Source: an uncultured Pelagibacteraceae bacterium (GTDB lineage: Bacteria > Pseudomonadota > Alphaproteobacteria > Pelagibacterales > Pelagibacteraceae). From it: a DNA stretch of 62,338 nucleotides. The notes under the pieces were generated by a model. That model searched no databases. It had not been told where the DNA came from and saw only the letters and a list, made by a program, of their open reading frames with translations. Location: positions 1 to 62,338 of the forward strand of contig CACCLG010000006.1 in the NCBI GenBank assembly GCA_902546765.1. The letters are read 5' to 3'. Positions 19,615 through 26,537 of the stretch are shown piece after piece (positions within the stretch are counted from its first letter, which is position 1; each line of letters starts with the position of its first letter). Both the position numbers and the translations under genes were made by a program.

Positions 19615-20834
19615 TAACTATATTTTTTATTATCTTCATTTACTACTTCTTTTAATCTTTTTAAAAAATCTGGAATAGCACTTTTAACTCTACTCCATGT
19701 TGGTATGAAAGGTGTATCCATAGGATTTAATATAAAGGCTTCTCCTGCTTTCATAATATTTCTTGCAAATAACTCAACTGTCTTTTCTTCAGTATGTGTA
19801 TCTAATTTTAAACCATTCATTTCAGCATCGCTTCTGTATATATCAATCAAATCTAAAGCAGATCTGTAATATGTTGCCTTTAATGATCTAAATTTTTCTC
19901 TACTAAATGTATTTCCTTGTGTTGCTAATTTTTTAATAAACGTTTTAATAATATCAATTGACATTCTAGATAAACCTTTTGTTTCATCATCAATTGATAA
20001 TATTTGGTGTTTATGATCATATTTATCTGCAAGATCAACCTGACAGATATTTTGAGGTGAAAAGCTTCTTTGCATCTCAGATAATATTCCAACCTCAATA
20101 CCCCAATCAGATGATATTCTTAGTTCAGGTAAAACATTTCTCCTAAATGAAAATTCTCCTGCTAGAGGGTATTTAAATGATTTCATAAATTCTAAATAAT
20201 CACTTTTACCAATAGTTTTTTCTAAAGCTGTTAAAAGTGGAAAAACTAATAATCTTGCAACACGTCCATTCATCTTATTTTCAGCAATTCTTGGATAATA
20301 TCCTTTGCAAAATTCAAAATTAAAAGTTGGATTTACTACCGGATAAAAAAGTTTTGCAAGCATTCTTCTATCGTATGTCTTGATATCACAATCATGTAAT
20401 GCAACAGAACGTGCACTATCTCTTGCTATACACATCCCAAGACAGTACCAAACATTTCTACCTTTACCGAGTTCATTTGGAGATAAATCTTTTTTCTTTA
20501 ATTCTTGATCAAGCTTTTTTAAACCTGGACCATCATTCCAAAGAATAGAGAAGGGCATATTTAATTTTTTAAAAAACTTCCATGCCTTCTTAGCTTGTTT
20601 TGAATTTGCTTTATCTAAACCTACAATTATATGATCTAAATATTTAGTTTTGCTAATTTCTTTAACAATTTTTGGCAATGCATTCCCTTCCAATTCAGAG
20701 TATAGACACGGAAGTATTAATTCCATTTTTCTTAGCTTTGAAAATGAAAGTAACTCCTTTTCAATTTCTGATGTGGTTTTAGTACCAAAATCATGCAAAG
20801 TTGAAATTATTCCATTTTGAGAAAAATCGCTCAT
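19614..20834 (-). CDS. gpgS: Glucosyl-3-phosphoglycerate synthase (GpgS type)
   Basis: A 406-residue GT-A fold glycosyltransferase. Markers are LILPCLYSELEGNALP, HIIVGLD, GKGRNVWYCLG, and ALHDCDIKTYDRRML, whose DCD is the metal/nucleotide site, followed by KGYYPRI and the acceptor region SDWGIEVGILSEM. The family transfers glucose from a nucleotide sugar to 3-phosphoglycerate. The next gene upstream in the operon is the matching HAD phosphatase and the next one downstream a phosphorylase. The product is likely the osmolyte glucosylglycerate. Mannosyl transfer is the main alternative. Confidence 0.85.
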   Translation of the reverse strand: MSDFSQNGIISTLHDFGTKTTSEIEKELLSFSKLRKMELILPCLYSELEGNALPKIVKEISKTKYLDHIIVGLDKANSKQAKKAWKFFKKLNMPFSILWNDGPGLKKLDQELKKKDLSPNELGKGRNVWYCLGMCIARDSARSVALHDCDIKTYDRRMLAKLFYPVVNPTFNFEFCKGYYPRIAENKMNGRVARLLVFPLLTALEKTIGKSDYLEFMKSFKYPLAGEFSFRRNVLPELRISSDWGIEVGILSEMQRSFSPQNICQVDLADKYDHKHQILSIDDETKGLSRMSIDIIKTFIKKLATQGNTFSREKFRSLKATYYRSALDLIDIYRSDAEMNGLKLDTHTEEKTVELFARNIMKAGEAFILNPMDTPFIPTWSRVKSAIPDFLKRLKEVVNEDNKKYS

Positions 20835-20842
20835 ACAAGATT

Positions 20843-21652
20843 TTAGACATTATAATCCAATTTATCTAGCGCCATTTTAATCACATCAGTCCAGCCCTCA
20901 GGAGATGGCTTGTTTGAAATTATTAAATTATTTATATTTATTTGATCCTCTTTAAATTGATCGTTAAATACTAGACACGGCAGATCACTATTTTTAAGCA
21001 TATCTAAATCATTATAATTATCTCCAACAGCTATCACTTTAATATCCCTCTCTATTTTTTTGTAAATTTTCAAAACTCTATTCATTGATTTCACCTTATT
21101 TACATTATCACAAAGATTTATTACACGACCTCCTTCCTGAATGGATAAAGAGTTTTTTTTCAGTATTTTTGTTAAATCTTTTTTTTCATTTTTATTTCCC
21201 TCAAATAAAAAGGGTTCAGTGTATTTACGATTTAAAGCATTTTTTAGTTTTGTTTCACTTAAACCAAAAATATTAATTTGATCCTTTTTATTTAGATTTG
21301 AGATAAATTTGCATTTACTCTGCAAAATTTCTGGTACATTATTTTTAAAAATTTCTACAAGCTCTTCTTTTTCTCTACTTAAAATTATTTTGTTTGGAAA
21401 ATTTAAATTTAATAAATTGAGATTATTTATAACTGAACCATTTTCTGAAATATAAGCTAAATTTTCACCTAGATCTTGGTTAAATTCAATTATTTCGCTT
21501 TCCGTTTTGCTGGAATTTGGAATTATGTGTATTCCTGAATTTATTAGTTTTTTTATGTAATCTTTAATTTGGTCAAATTTAAATGTATCTCTATGAAGGA
21601 TTGATCCATCAAGATCAGTAAATATAACTATTTTATTTTTTTTAATTGTCAT
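20843..21652 (-). CDS. HAD phosphatase for glucosyl- (or mannosyl-) 3-phosphoglycerate
   Basis: A 269-residue Cof-type HAD hydrolase of the MpgP/GpgP group. Motif I is FTDLDGSIL near residue 11, motif II IIPNSSKTESEI, and the last motif GDNYNDLDML near residue 215 with the two metal-binding aspartates. It removes the phosphate from the glycosyl-3-phosphoglycerate made by the downstream synthase, eight bases away. First gene of the - strand cluster; its promoter must lie in the 87 nt shared with the tRNA-Leu fragment. Confidence 0.85.
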   Translation of the reverse strand: MTIKKNKIVIFTDLDGSILHRDTFKFDQIKDYIKKLINSGIHIIPNSSKTESEIIEFNQDLGENLAYISENGSVINNLNLLNLNFPNKIILSREKEELVEIFKNNVPEILQSKCKFISNLNKKDQINIFGLSETKLKNALNRKYTEPFLFEGNKNEKKDLTKILKKNSLSIQEGGRVINLCDNVNKVKSMNRVLKIYKKIERDIKVIAVGDNYNDLDMLKNSDLPCLVFNDQFKEDQININNLIISNKPSPEGWTDVIKMALDKLDYNV

Positions 21653-21692
21653 AAATTCATTTTATAAATACAAAAAAATTTACTTATTATTC

Positions 21693-21721
21693 TTGTTCAA
21701 TTATAAATATTAGCATAAATA
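21693..21721 (+). promoter_or_regulatory. Candidate native promoter of the tRNA-Leu locus
   Basis: TTGTTC at 21693-21698, a 17-nt spacer and TAAATA at 21716-21721 give a plausible sigma-70 promoter that would start transcription about ten bases before the tRNA half-gene. Before the island arrived it would have driven tRNA-Leu and nadK. It now points into the island. Confidence 0.4.
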
Positions 21722-21739
21722 CTCATGAAAATTACTGAT

Positions 21740-21776
21740 GCCCTCGTGGTGAAATTGGTAGACACAAAGGACTTAA
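21740..21776 (+). pseudogene. 5' half of tRNA-Leu(UAA), left-end copy at the island junction
   Basis: These 37 bases are identical to bases 1-37 of the intact tRNA-Leu at 24684. Identity starts exactly at the first tRNA base and stops in the anticodon loop (GGACTTAA). The 3' half is missing, so no functional tRNA can be made. The pattern is that of a site-specific integration with crossover in the anticodon loop. Confidence 0.93.
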
Positions 21777-21787
21777 TAAAATTCTTT

Positions 21788-22030
21788 TTATTTGTTTTTT
21801 TTTGAACCTTTTTTTTTTACATACTCAACGACTGTAATAGTATCAGCTTTGTTTATAAGGCTTGAATAAAAAAGTAATACAAGCCAACCTATAACCGACC
21901 ATCCAAAAAAAGTATTCAGCCAAAAAACTGAATTTTTATTCTTAATTTTTCTTACTTCAGCAACCAAAAATGGAATATAATAAATACAAAGTAGAATAGT
22001 AAAAACAAGTAATGTTAGTATAGCATCCAT
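21788..22030 (-). CDS. Superinfection immunity-like small membrane protein
   Basis: An 80-residue protein with two hydrophobic helices (about 3-23 and 35-57) and a lysine-rich tail. The segment YYIPFLVAEVRKIKNKNS followed by FWLNTFFGWSVIGWLVLLFY matches the pattern of the Imm/superinfection immunity family (proline in helix 1, basic loop, N-x-x-x-GW-x-x-IGW in helix 2). Phage members block DNA entry of related phages. I use the ATG at 22030; a longer frame exists upstream but lies inside the signal-peptide region of the divergent gene. The stop is 11 nt from the tRNA fragment. Confidence 0.75.
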   Translation of the reverse strand: MDAILTLLVFTILLCIYYIPFLVAEVRKIKNKNSVFWLNTFFGWSVIGWLVLLFYSSLINKADTITVVEYVKKKGSKKNK

Positions 22031-24581
22031 GTTTAAATTTTTTATTAATATATTATTATTTAGTTTAATAGTTACAATTTCAAAAGCAAAACAAGTTGTC
22101 AATTATCCAATTCCAGAAATTACTAATTATCCCCCTGAAGTTAACGGTGGCTTTACAAGTAATTGGGGTATAACCGAAGGTCTTGATGGGAAGTTATATT
22201 TTGCAAATAATTATGGAGTGTTAGTTTATGATGGAAAAACATGGAGTAATATCATTTTAGACAATAATGATCCTGCAAGATCCATCACAACAGACAAATT
22301 AGGCAATATAATTGTTGGAAGCAGAGGAAATTTTGGTTTCATATCTAATAATGGAAGTGGAGATCCAATTTATAAGTCCTTAAATAAATATTTGGATTAT
22401 AAAAATTATAAAAATAGAGATATTATTTATGAAACATTTTCTCTAGCTGATGGACAAATATTTTTTAGATCTTTAAATAATCTTTTTTTTTATAAAGATA
22501 AAAAGATTAAAGTAATTAAAAAAGTTAATAAGAAGAAATTTGGTGTATCTAGACTTTTAAATGATGAAATATTTATTGCTCTAATTGGAGATAGTATAGC
22601 AACTATTAATGATCACAAAATTATAAAAATTAAAAATTCTGAAATTTTTAAAGATAAGACAGTTACTGGATTTCACAAATCCAAAACAAATAAACTAGTT
22701 GTTTTTACAAGAAAAAATGGTGTCTATAAGCAAACAGACGATGGTTTCCTAAAAATTAATAATGAAATAATAAATAATATTGGTGTAATTTATAGAACTT
22801 TTGGTTTGGTAAATAATAAAATTGGTCTAGCTACTTATGAAGGATTATTTATTTTAGATAATTCTTTGAAACCAATTGCTCATTATAATTCAAATAGTGG
22901 ATTGAGAGTAGATAACATCAGATCAATATATCAAGATCAAAATGGAATTATTTGGGCTGGTTTAGATGATGGCATAAGCAAAATAAACGAAAACTCTAAA
23001 TTTAAATTTTATGATCTAAAATCATCAAATCTTAATAGCCGTGTGAGATCTCTAAATGTTTACCAAGATCATTTATATGCTGGAACAAATGTAGATTTGA
23101 AAAAACTTGTTTTAGATAAGAATGGTAAATTGAAAGAAAGCTTTATTCAAATTGGAAAAGAAAAATTAAATACTCAAATTTGGGAAACTTTTATTTCTAA
23201 TGACAAACTTTTAATAGGCTCTAATGCTGGTTTAGGTGTTATTGATAATTCAGAAAATTATGAATTAGTAATAAATAAAAAGGATATAGGTATAGTTTTT
23301 GAAATAATTGAAAGCAAAATATTTAAAGGTTACCTATTAGTTAGGTCAAAAAAAGGAATATTCTTAATTAATAAATTTAATTTAAAAGATTATAGAAATA
23401 TTTATAAAGGTTCTGGCGTTGGTTACTTAAAAGAATTAGAGGAAAGAGATGAAATTTGGTTTAGGGTCAGTAAAAAAGGAATTTTTAGATTTAAGATAGA
23501 AAATAACAATATAAACAAAACAAAGTTTGACGAAAAAATATTTACAAAAGGTAAAGTAAAATTATTTTATATAAATAATAATTTAATTTTTTACGCAAAT
23601 AAAAACTATCTAGAATATGATTTTTTAAAAGAAAGATTTAAGCAAAGTGATTTATTTTCAAAAATTTTAAATATTAAAAATAAAGAAATTCTTGATTTAA
23701 AAAAAACAAATATCAATAGTTATTGGGTTACTTTTACTGAAAGAATTGAAGGAAAAAGAGTTCAAGAATTCTATGAAATTGACTCAGATGGAAAAATATT
23801 AAAACTACCATTTGAAAATATATCTCATCATTTAGATACTGAGTTTTTTTTCTTTAACAACCTAACTCTAATGAGCAGCAATGAAGGTATTGTAATAATT
23901 AATGATAAGGATTTTTATAATAATCAAACGGGTAGTGCAATTATCTCAAAAATTGTAAACAACGATCAAAAAGTTTTTTTTGGCGCTCCAAATAAAGATT
24001 TAGTAAATAACACGTTTAAGACAAAACAAGATTTTAAATTTAATCAAAATAAAATATCATTTACAATTTCATTAACTGATTATTTCTATGAAAATAAGAA
24101 TAAATATAGATATCAATTAGTTGGATTTGATAAAAAATTCTCTGATTTTACCTACTCACACAATATTACATATACAAACCTTAAACCTGGAAAATATGAC
24201 TTTAAAATACAAGGTTTAAATTCTAACGGTGTTTTATCTGAAATAAACAATTATATCTTTAATATTGATTATCCTTGGTGGCAATCAAAAGTATTCTACA
24301 TAGTAGAATTTATAATTTTCTCAATATTATTAATTACAACATTGTTTTTAAAAAAGACTGGAAAAGCTGCTGCATTAGCTACATCAATATCATTTATGAT
24401 GATTCTTGCATTTTTTGAATATATTAATTTTGTTTTAGACCCGCTAATTTTAGATTTGTCAAATGGTGTTCCTGTATTTAGTATTTTTTCAAAAGTTTTG
24501 TTAGGATTAATTCTATTACCTTTAGAACGATTAATTAATTCAATATTAGACAATATGGCAAAAAAAATTAAAATTAATTAA
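22029..24581 (+). CDS. Beta-propeller / Y_Y_Y domain membrane protein without a kinase domain
   Basis: An 850-residue envelope protein. A signal peptide or anchor (about 1-20, ending SKA) is followed by Reg_prop-like propeller blades (WGITEGLDGKLYFANNYGVLVYDGKTW, IRSIYQDQNGIIWAGLDDGI), then a Y_Y_Y-type domain near 675-745 (YRYQLVGFDKKFSDF, YTNLKPGKYDFKIQG). At the end are about three membrane helices (about 757-835). In hybrid sensors this fold precedes a histidine kinase or GGDEF domain; here the protein ends after the helices and a short basic tail. It could be a receptor that signals through a partner, or a truncated sensor. Its ATG overlaps the divergent ATG by two bases. Confidence 0.8.
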   Translation: MFKFFINILLFSLIVTISKAKQVVNYPIPEITNYPPEVNGGFTSNWGITEGLDGKLYFANNYGVLVYDGKTWSNIILDNNDPARSITTDKLGNIIVGSRGNFGFISNNGSGDPIYKSLNKYLDYKNYKNRDIIYETFSLADGQIFFRSLNNLFFYKDKKIKVIKKVNKKKFGVSRLLNDEIFIALIGDSIATINDHKIIKIKNSEIFKDKTVTGFHKSKTNKLVVFTRKNGVYKQTDDGFLKINNEIINNIGVIYRTFGLVNNKIGLATYEGLFILDNSLKPIAHYNSNSGLRVDNIRSIYQDQNGIIWAGLDDGISKINENSKFKFYDLKSSNLNSRVRSLNVYQDHLYAGTNVDLKKLVLDKNGKLKESFIQIGKEKLNTQIWETFISNDKLLIGSNAGLGVIDNSENYELVINKKDIGIVFEIIESKIFKGYLLVRSKKGIFLINKFNLKDYRNIYKGSGVGYLKELEERDEIWFRVSKKGIFRFKIENNNINKTKFDEKIFTKGKVKLFYINNNLIFYANKNYLEYDFLKERFKQSDLFSKILNIKNKEILDLKKTNINSYWVTFTERIEGKRVQEFYEIDSDGKILKLPFENISHHLDTEFFFFNNLTLMSSNEGIVIINDKDFYNNQTGSAIISKIVNNDQKVFFGAPNKDLVNNTFKTKQDFKFNQNKISFTISLTDYFYENKNKYRYQLVGFDKKFSDFTYSHNITYTNLKPGKYDFKIQGLNSNGVLSEINNYIFNIDYPWWQSKVFYIVEFIIFSILLITTLFLKKTGKAAALATSISFMMILAFFEYINFVLDPLILDLSNGVPVFSIFSKVLLGLILLPLERLINSILDNMAKKIKIN

Positions 24582-24621
24582 TAAAGCACCTTTTTAAAAA
24601 TAGGTTAGACACCGATAATTC

Positions 24622-24650
24622 TTGAACAAGATAAATGCGTTGTGTTAAAA
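24622..24650 (+). promoter_or_regulatory. Candidate island-borne promoter for tRNA-Leu and nadK
   Basis: TTGAAC at 24622-24627, a 17-nt spacer and TTAAAA at 24645-24650 lie in the 102-nt gap between the propeller gene and the intact tRNA-Leu. If used, transcription would begin about 27 nt before the tRNA. This gap belongs to the island, so the tRNA would depend on an acquired promoter. Confidence 0.35.
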
Positions 24651-24683
24651 CAAAAGACAGATATAACAATGCAAACTCTAGGA

Positions 24684-24769
24684 GCCCTCGTGGTGAAATT
24701 GGTAGACACAAAGGACTTAAAATCCTTGCCCTTTTGGGAGTGCCAGTTCGAGTCTGGCCGAGGGCACCA
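24684..24769 (+). tRNA. tRNA-Leu(UAA)
   Basis: Intact 86-nt class II tRNA. The acceptor stem GCCCTCG pairs with CGAGGGC, the anticodon loop CTTAAAA contains TAA, a variable arm is present, the T arm reads GTTCGAGTC, and CCA is encoded at 24767-24769. Its 5' half is probably supplied by the island and its 3' half by the host. nadK begins four bases after the CCA, so both are probably on one transcript. Confidence 0.97.
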
Positions 24770-24773
24770 CTAA

Positions 24774-25547
24774 GTGATTAAACCCCACATCCTTTTTGAT
24801 AACAACAACCTTTCTATAAAGATTAAAAATTTTATTAAAAAAAAATTAGGTCATTACGCAATTGCAAAATCAGATTTAATAGTAGTCATTGGTGGTGATG
24901 GTTTTATGTTAGGATCACTTAAAAAATATCACAAATACAATAAAAAGTTTTATGGGATTAATTCTGGAAATTACGGTTTCTTAATGAATAAATTTTCAAC
25001 AAAACATACTTTAAATAACCTTTCTAAATCACTAAGAGTTGTAACAATTTCTCCATTGGAAATGATTGTTAGAACTAAATCAAATATAACTAAGAGATCT
25101 ATTGCAATTAATGAGGTTTCAATTTTAAGACAAAGTAAACAAGCAGCATCATTGTCAATTTCAAGTAATTCGAAAACTATTATTAAAAACTTAGTCTCGG
25201 ATGGAGTTTTGGTGTCTACTCCAGCAGGTAGCACAGCTTATAACCTGTCTGTTCATGGACCGATATTAGATATTGATTCAAAAAAACTAGCTATAAGTCC
25301 TATAAGTCCCTTTAGACCAAGAAGATGGAAGGGAAAGATAGTTGGAGATAAATCAAAAATAATTATTAAAAATATAAATCTTATTAAAAGACCTGTTAGC
25401 GCTGTAGCTGATAATGTTGAGGTAAGAAATGCAACTAATGTTGTAGTAAGAATAAATAAAAAAATTAAATTTAGTTTATTGTATGACTCAAACAGAAGCC
25501 TTCAAAAGAAAATTAAAATTGAACAAATTAGAAATGAAACAAATTAA
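24774..25547 (+). CDS. nadK: NAD kinase
   Basis: A 257-residue NAD kinase that makes NADP from NAD and ATP. VVIGGDGFMLGSL near 39-51 is the GGDG nucleotide motif, GINSGNYGFLMN follows, and STPAGSTAYNLSVHGPI is the NE/D-type and substrate-binding region. The start is a GTG at 24774; the next ATG lies past the GGDG motif and would destroy the enzyme. There is no room for a Shine-Dalgarno sequence outside the tRNA, so initiation may need tRNA processing that yields a nearly leaderless message. Confidence 0.92.
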   Translation: MIKPHILFDNNNLSIKIKNFIKKKLGHYAIAKSDLIVVIGGDGFMLGSLKKYHKYNKKFYGINSGNYGFLMNKFSTKHTLNNLSKSLRVVTISPLEMIVRTKSNITKRSIAINEVSILRQSKQAASLSISSNSKTIIKNLVSDGVLVSTPAGSTAYNLSVHGPILDIDSKKLAISPISPFRPRRWKGKIVGDKSKIIIKNINLIKRPVSAVADNVEVRNATNVVVRINKKIKFSLLYDSNRSLQKKIKIEQIRNETN

Positions 25548-26009
25548 ATGAGAAAATTTTTTTTATATATAATTATTACTAACTTTATTTCCATAAATGC
25601 AATTGCTACAAATATTAAAATTGATCACGAAATTAATACTTCTTTTCAATGTAAATTTGAAAAAATAATAATAAAAAATGCTGAATACAATTATAAAGTT
25701 TTTACTTCAGACGACATAGATAAAGAGAATTTAGATAATTTTGAAATTATCTCTATAATACCAAAAGATTTAGCTATTAATGGTTTATCATCATTTTTAA
25801 GTAATTCTGAAAATTTAGAAGTTAAAATTGTAAATACTGAAGTAGTTTTATTCAAAGGTTTTGATAAAACTAAAAATTATTCAGAGTCTGGAATAATCAA
25901 CAGAAAGTCAGGAGAGCTAGTACACGAAATTACCAGAGATATTAATAGCGAAACATCTGAAAAAGACATTACCTTTTATAATTGTAAAGAAATTAATAAA
26001 AACGTTTGA
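25548..26009 (+). CDS. Small exported protein of unknown function
   Basis: A 153-residue protein that I do not recognise. Residues 1 to about 20 form a signal peptide (FFLYIIITNFISINAIA-T). The rest is hydrophilic, predicted mixed beta/alpha, with only two cysteines (CKFE near 35 and NCKE near the end) that could form a disulfide. It begins directly after the nadK stop, so it is cotranscribed with nadK. It ends four bases before the tRNA-Thr island repeat. Confidence 0.7.
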   Translation: MRKFFLYIIITNFISINAIATNIKIDHEINTSFQCKFEKIIIKNAEYNYKVFTSDDIDKENLDNFEIISIIPKDLAINGLSSFLSNSENLEVKIVNTEVVLFKGFDKTKNYSESGIINRKSGELVHEITRDINSETSEKDITFYNCKEINKNV

Positions 26010-26013
26010 GGAA

Positions 26014-26067
26014 TTTAGTGGTGCCCCCGCACGGATTCGAACCGCGGACCTATTGATTACAAATCAA
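26014..26067. repeat. Left attachment-site repeat of the tRNA-Thr island (54 bp)
   Basis: These 54 bases are identical to 32753-32806, in the same orientation. The repeat covers the 3' end of tRNA-Thr, from just beyond the CCA to the anticodon loop (ATTACAAATCAA on the + strand). After it the sequence departs from tRNA. The offset of 6,739 bp is the length of the island. Confidence 0.93.
26019..26067 (-). pseudogene. 3' half of tRNA-Thr(UGU), left behind by island insertion
   Basis: A 49-nt fragment identical to the 3' part of the tRNA-Thr at 32758, including the encoded CCA, T arm, variable loop and half of the anticodon stem-loop. The 5' half is missing. It marks the original chromosomal end of the tRNA gene, while the complete gene has been rebuilt at the far end of the island. 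Confidence 0.93.
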
Positions 26068-26142
26068 AATAGTAATTAAAATATCCTTTCATTAACGTTG
26101 ATACTACTTACTTCTAGAGTCCCGTCAAGTTGGACCTTAAAA

Positions 26143-26163
26143 ATTCACCTTGTATTCACCTTG
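26143..26163 (+). repeat. 11-bp tandem repeat, left end of the tRNA-Thr island
   Basis: ATTCACCTTG occurs twice, separated by T. The same arrangement, with G as the spacer base, is at 32635-32655 near the other end and in the same orientation. Paired short direct repeats inside both ends are what tyrosine-recombinase arm sites look like; the role is inferred. Confidence 0.65.
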
Positions 26164-26177
26164 CTTGGATATGTAGA

Positions 26178-26206
26178 TTGAGTCATGCTTCGGGATTTGA
26201 TATAAA
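26178..26206 (+). promoter_or_regulatory. Candidate promoter of the 55-aa gene
   Basis: TTGAGT at 26178-26183, a 17-nt spacer and TATAAA at 26201-26206 form a good sigma-70 match about 70 nt before the ATG. It is the first promoter inside the left end of the island and may also serve the genes downstream. Confidence 0.5.
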
Positions 26207-26211
26207 TTATT

Positions 26212-26249
26212 TGTCCGTGATTTAGAAATAACTCTACTTGCTTCGGACA
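26212..26249 (+). promoter_or_regulatory. Inverted repeat at the start of the 55-aa gene transcript
   Basis: TGTCCG at 26212-26217 is mirrored by CGGACA at 26244-26249, 26 nt apart. It begins just after the predicted -10 box, so it could be a half-spaced operator or a 5'-leader stem. Six base pairs is short, and chance is possible. Confidence 0.3.
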
Positions 26250-26275
26250 TAAAACAATAACGCTAAAGGAGAAAT

Positions 26276-26443
26276 ATGGCTACAATCTTAGAAGTCTATA
26301 AATTACTTAAACTTAAAAAAGAAAATGGTGAAGACATTGGGATGTTTGGAGAAAGCTTCATTGAAATGTGTGAAAAAGATGAAGAACCATCAACAACAAG
26401 GGAAATTTCTTTAAGCTTTATTAAAAAAAATGATGGAGAATAA
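26276..26443 (+). CDS. 55-residue acidic protein of unknown function
   Basis: ATG at 26276 to TAA at 26441-26443 encodes 55 residues, starting MATILEVYKLLKLKKENGED. A strong Shine-Dalgarno sequence, AAAGGAG, lies just upstream (about 26265-26271), and a promoter match precedes it, so the frame is likely real. The protein is soluble, rich in glutamate and lysine, with a predicted N-terminal helix. It is not recognised. As the first gene of the island, a regulator or an anti-host function is possible but not shown. Confidence 0.6.
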   Translation: MATILEVYKLLKLKKENGEDIGMFGESFIEMCEKDEEPSTTREISLSFIKKNDGE

Positions 26444-26537
26444 CCTCGTTAAATCAAACTTTGAGGTAATTATAAAATACTTTTTTATGCTATATTAGCT
26501 TTAATAATTTATATGATCGCTGTGAAAAAACAAATTT

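Larger units (their letters stand above)
21740..24683. mobile_element. Island in tRNA-Leu(UAA), 2,944 bp, 5' side of the tRNA gene
   Basis: The segment lies between a 37-nt duplicate of the tRNA 5' half and the intact tRNA. It holds two divergent genes, a superinfection-immunity-like membrane protein and a beta-propeller membrane protein, and no recombinase gene. After excision at the 37-nt repeats the native tRNA-Leu promoter would rejoin the tRNA and nadK. Most tRNA islands duplicate the 3' half; duplication of the 5' half is less usual. It may be a decayed or trans-mobilised element. Confidence 0.75.

Noticed and set aside
24296..24553. 85-codon - strand frame at the end of the propeller gene
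   Set aside because: Antisense to the membrane helices; no ribosome site, and the + strand reading has clear domain structure.
26068..26142. Search for an integrase remnant next to the left attachment repeat
   Set aside because: No frame here or in 32470-32757 shows the R-H-R-Y pattern of a tyrosine recombinase; stop codons are frequent in all frames.
26186..26249. Repeat of TGCTTCGG (near 26186 and 26239) read as a possible CRISPR-like or iterated element
   Set aside because: Only two short copies without regular spacing; no array is present anywhere in the window.
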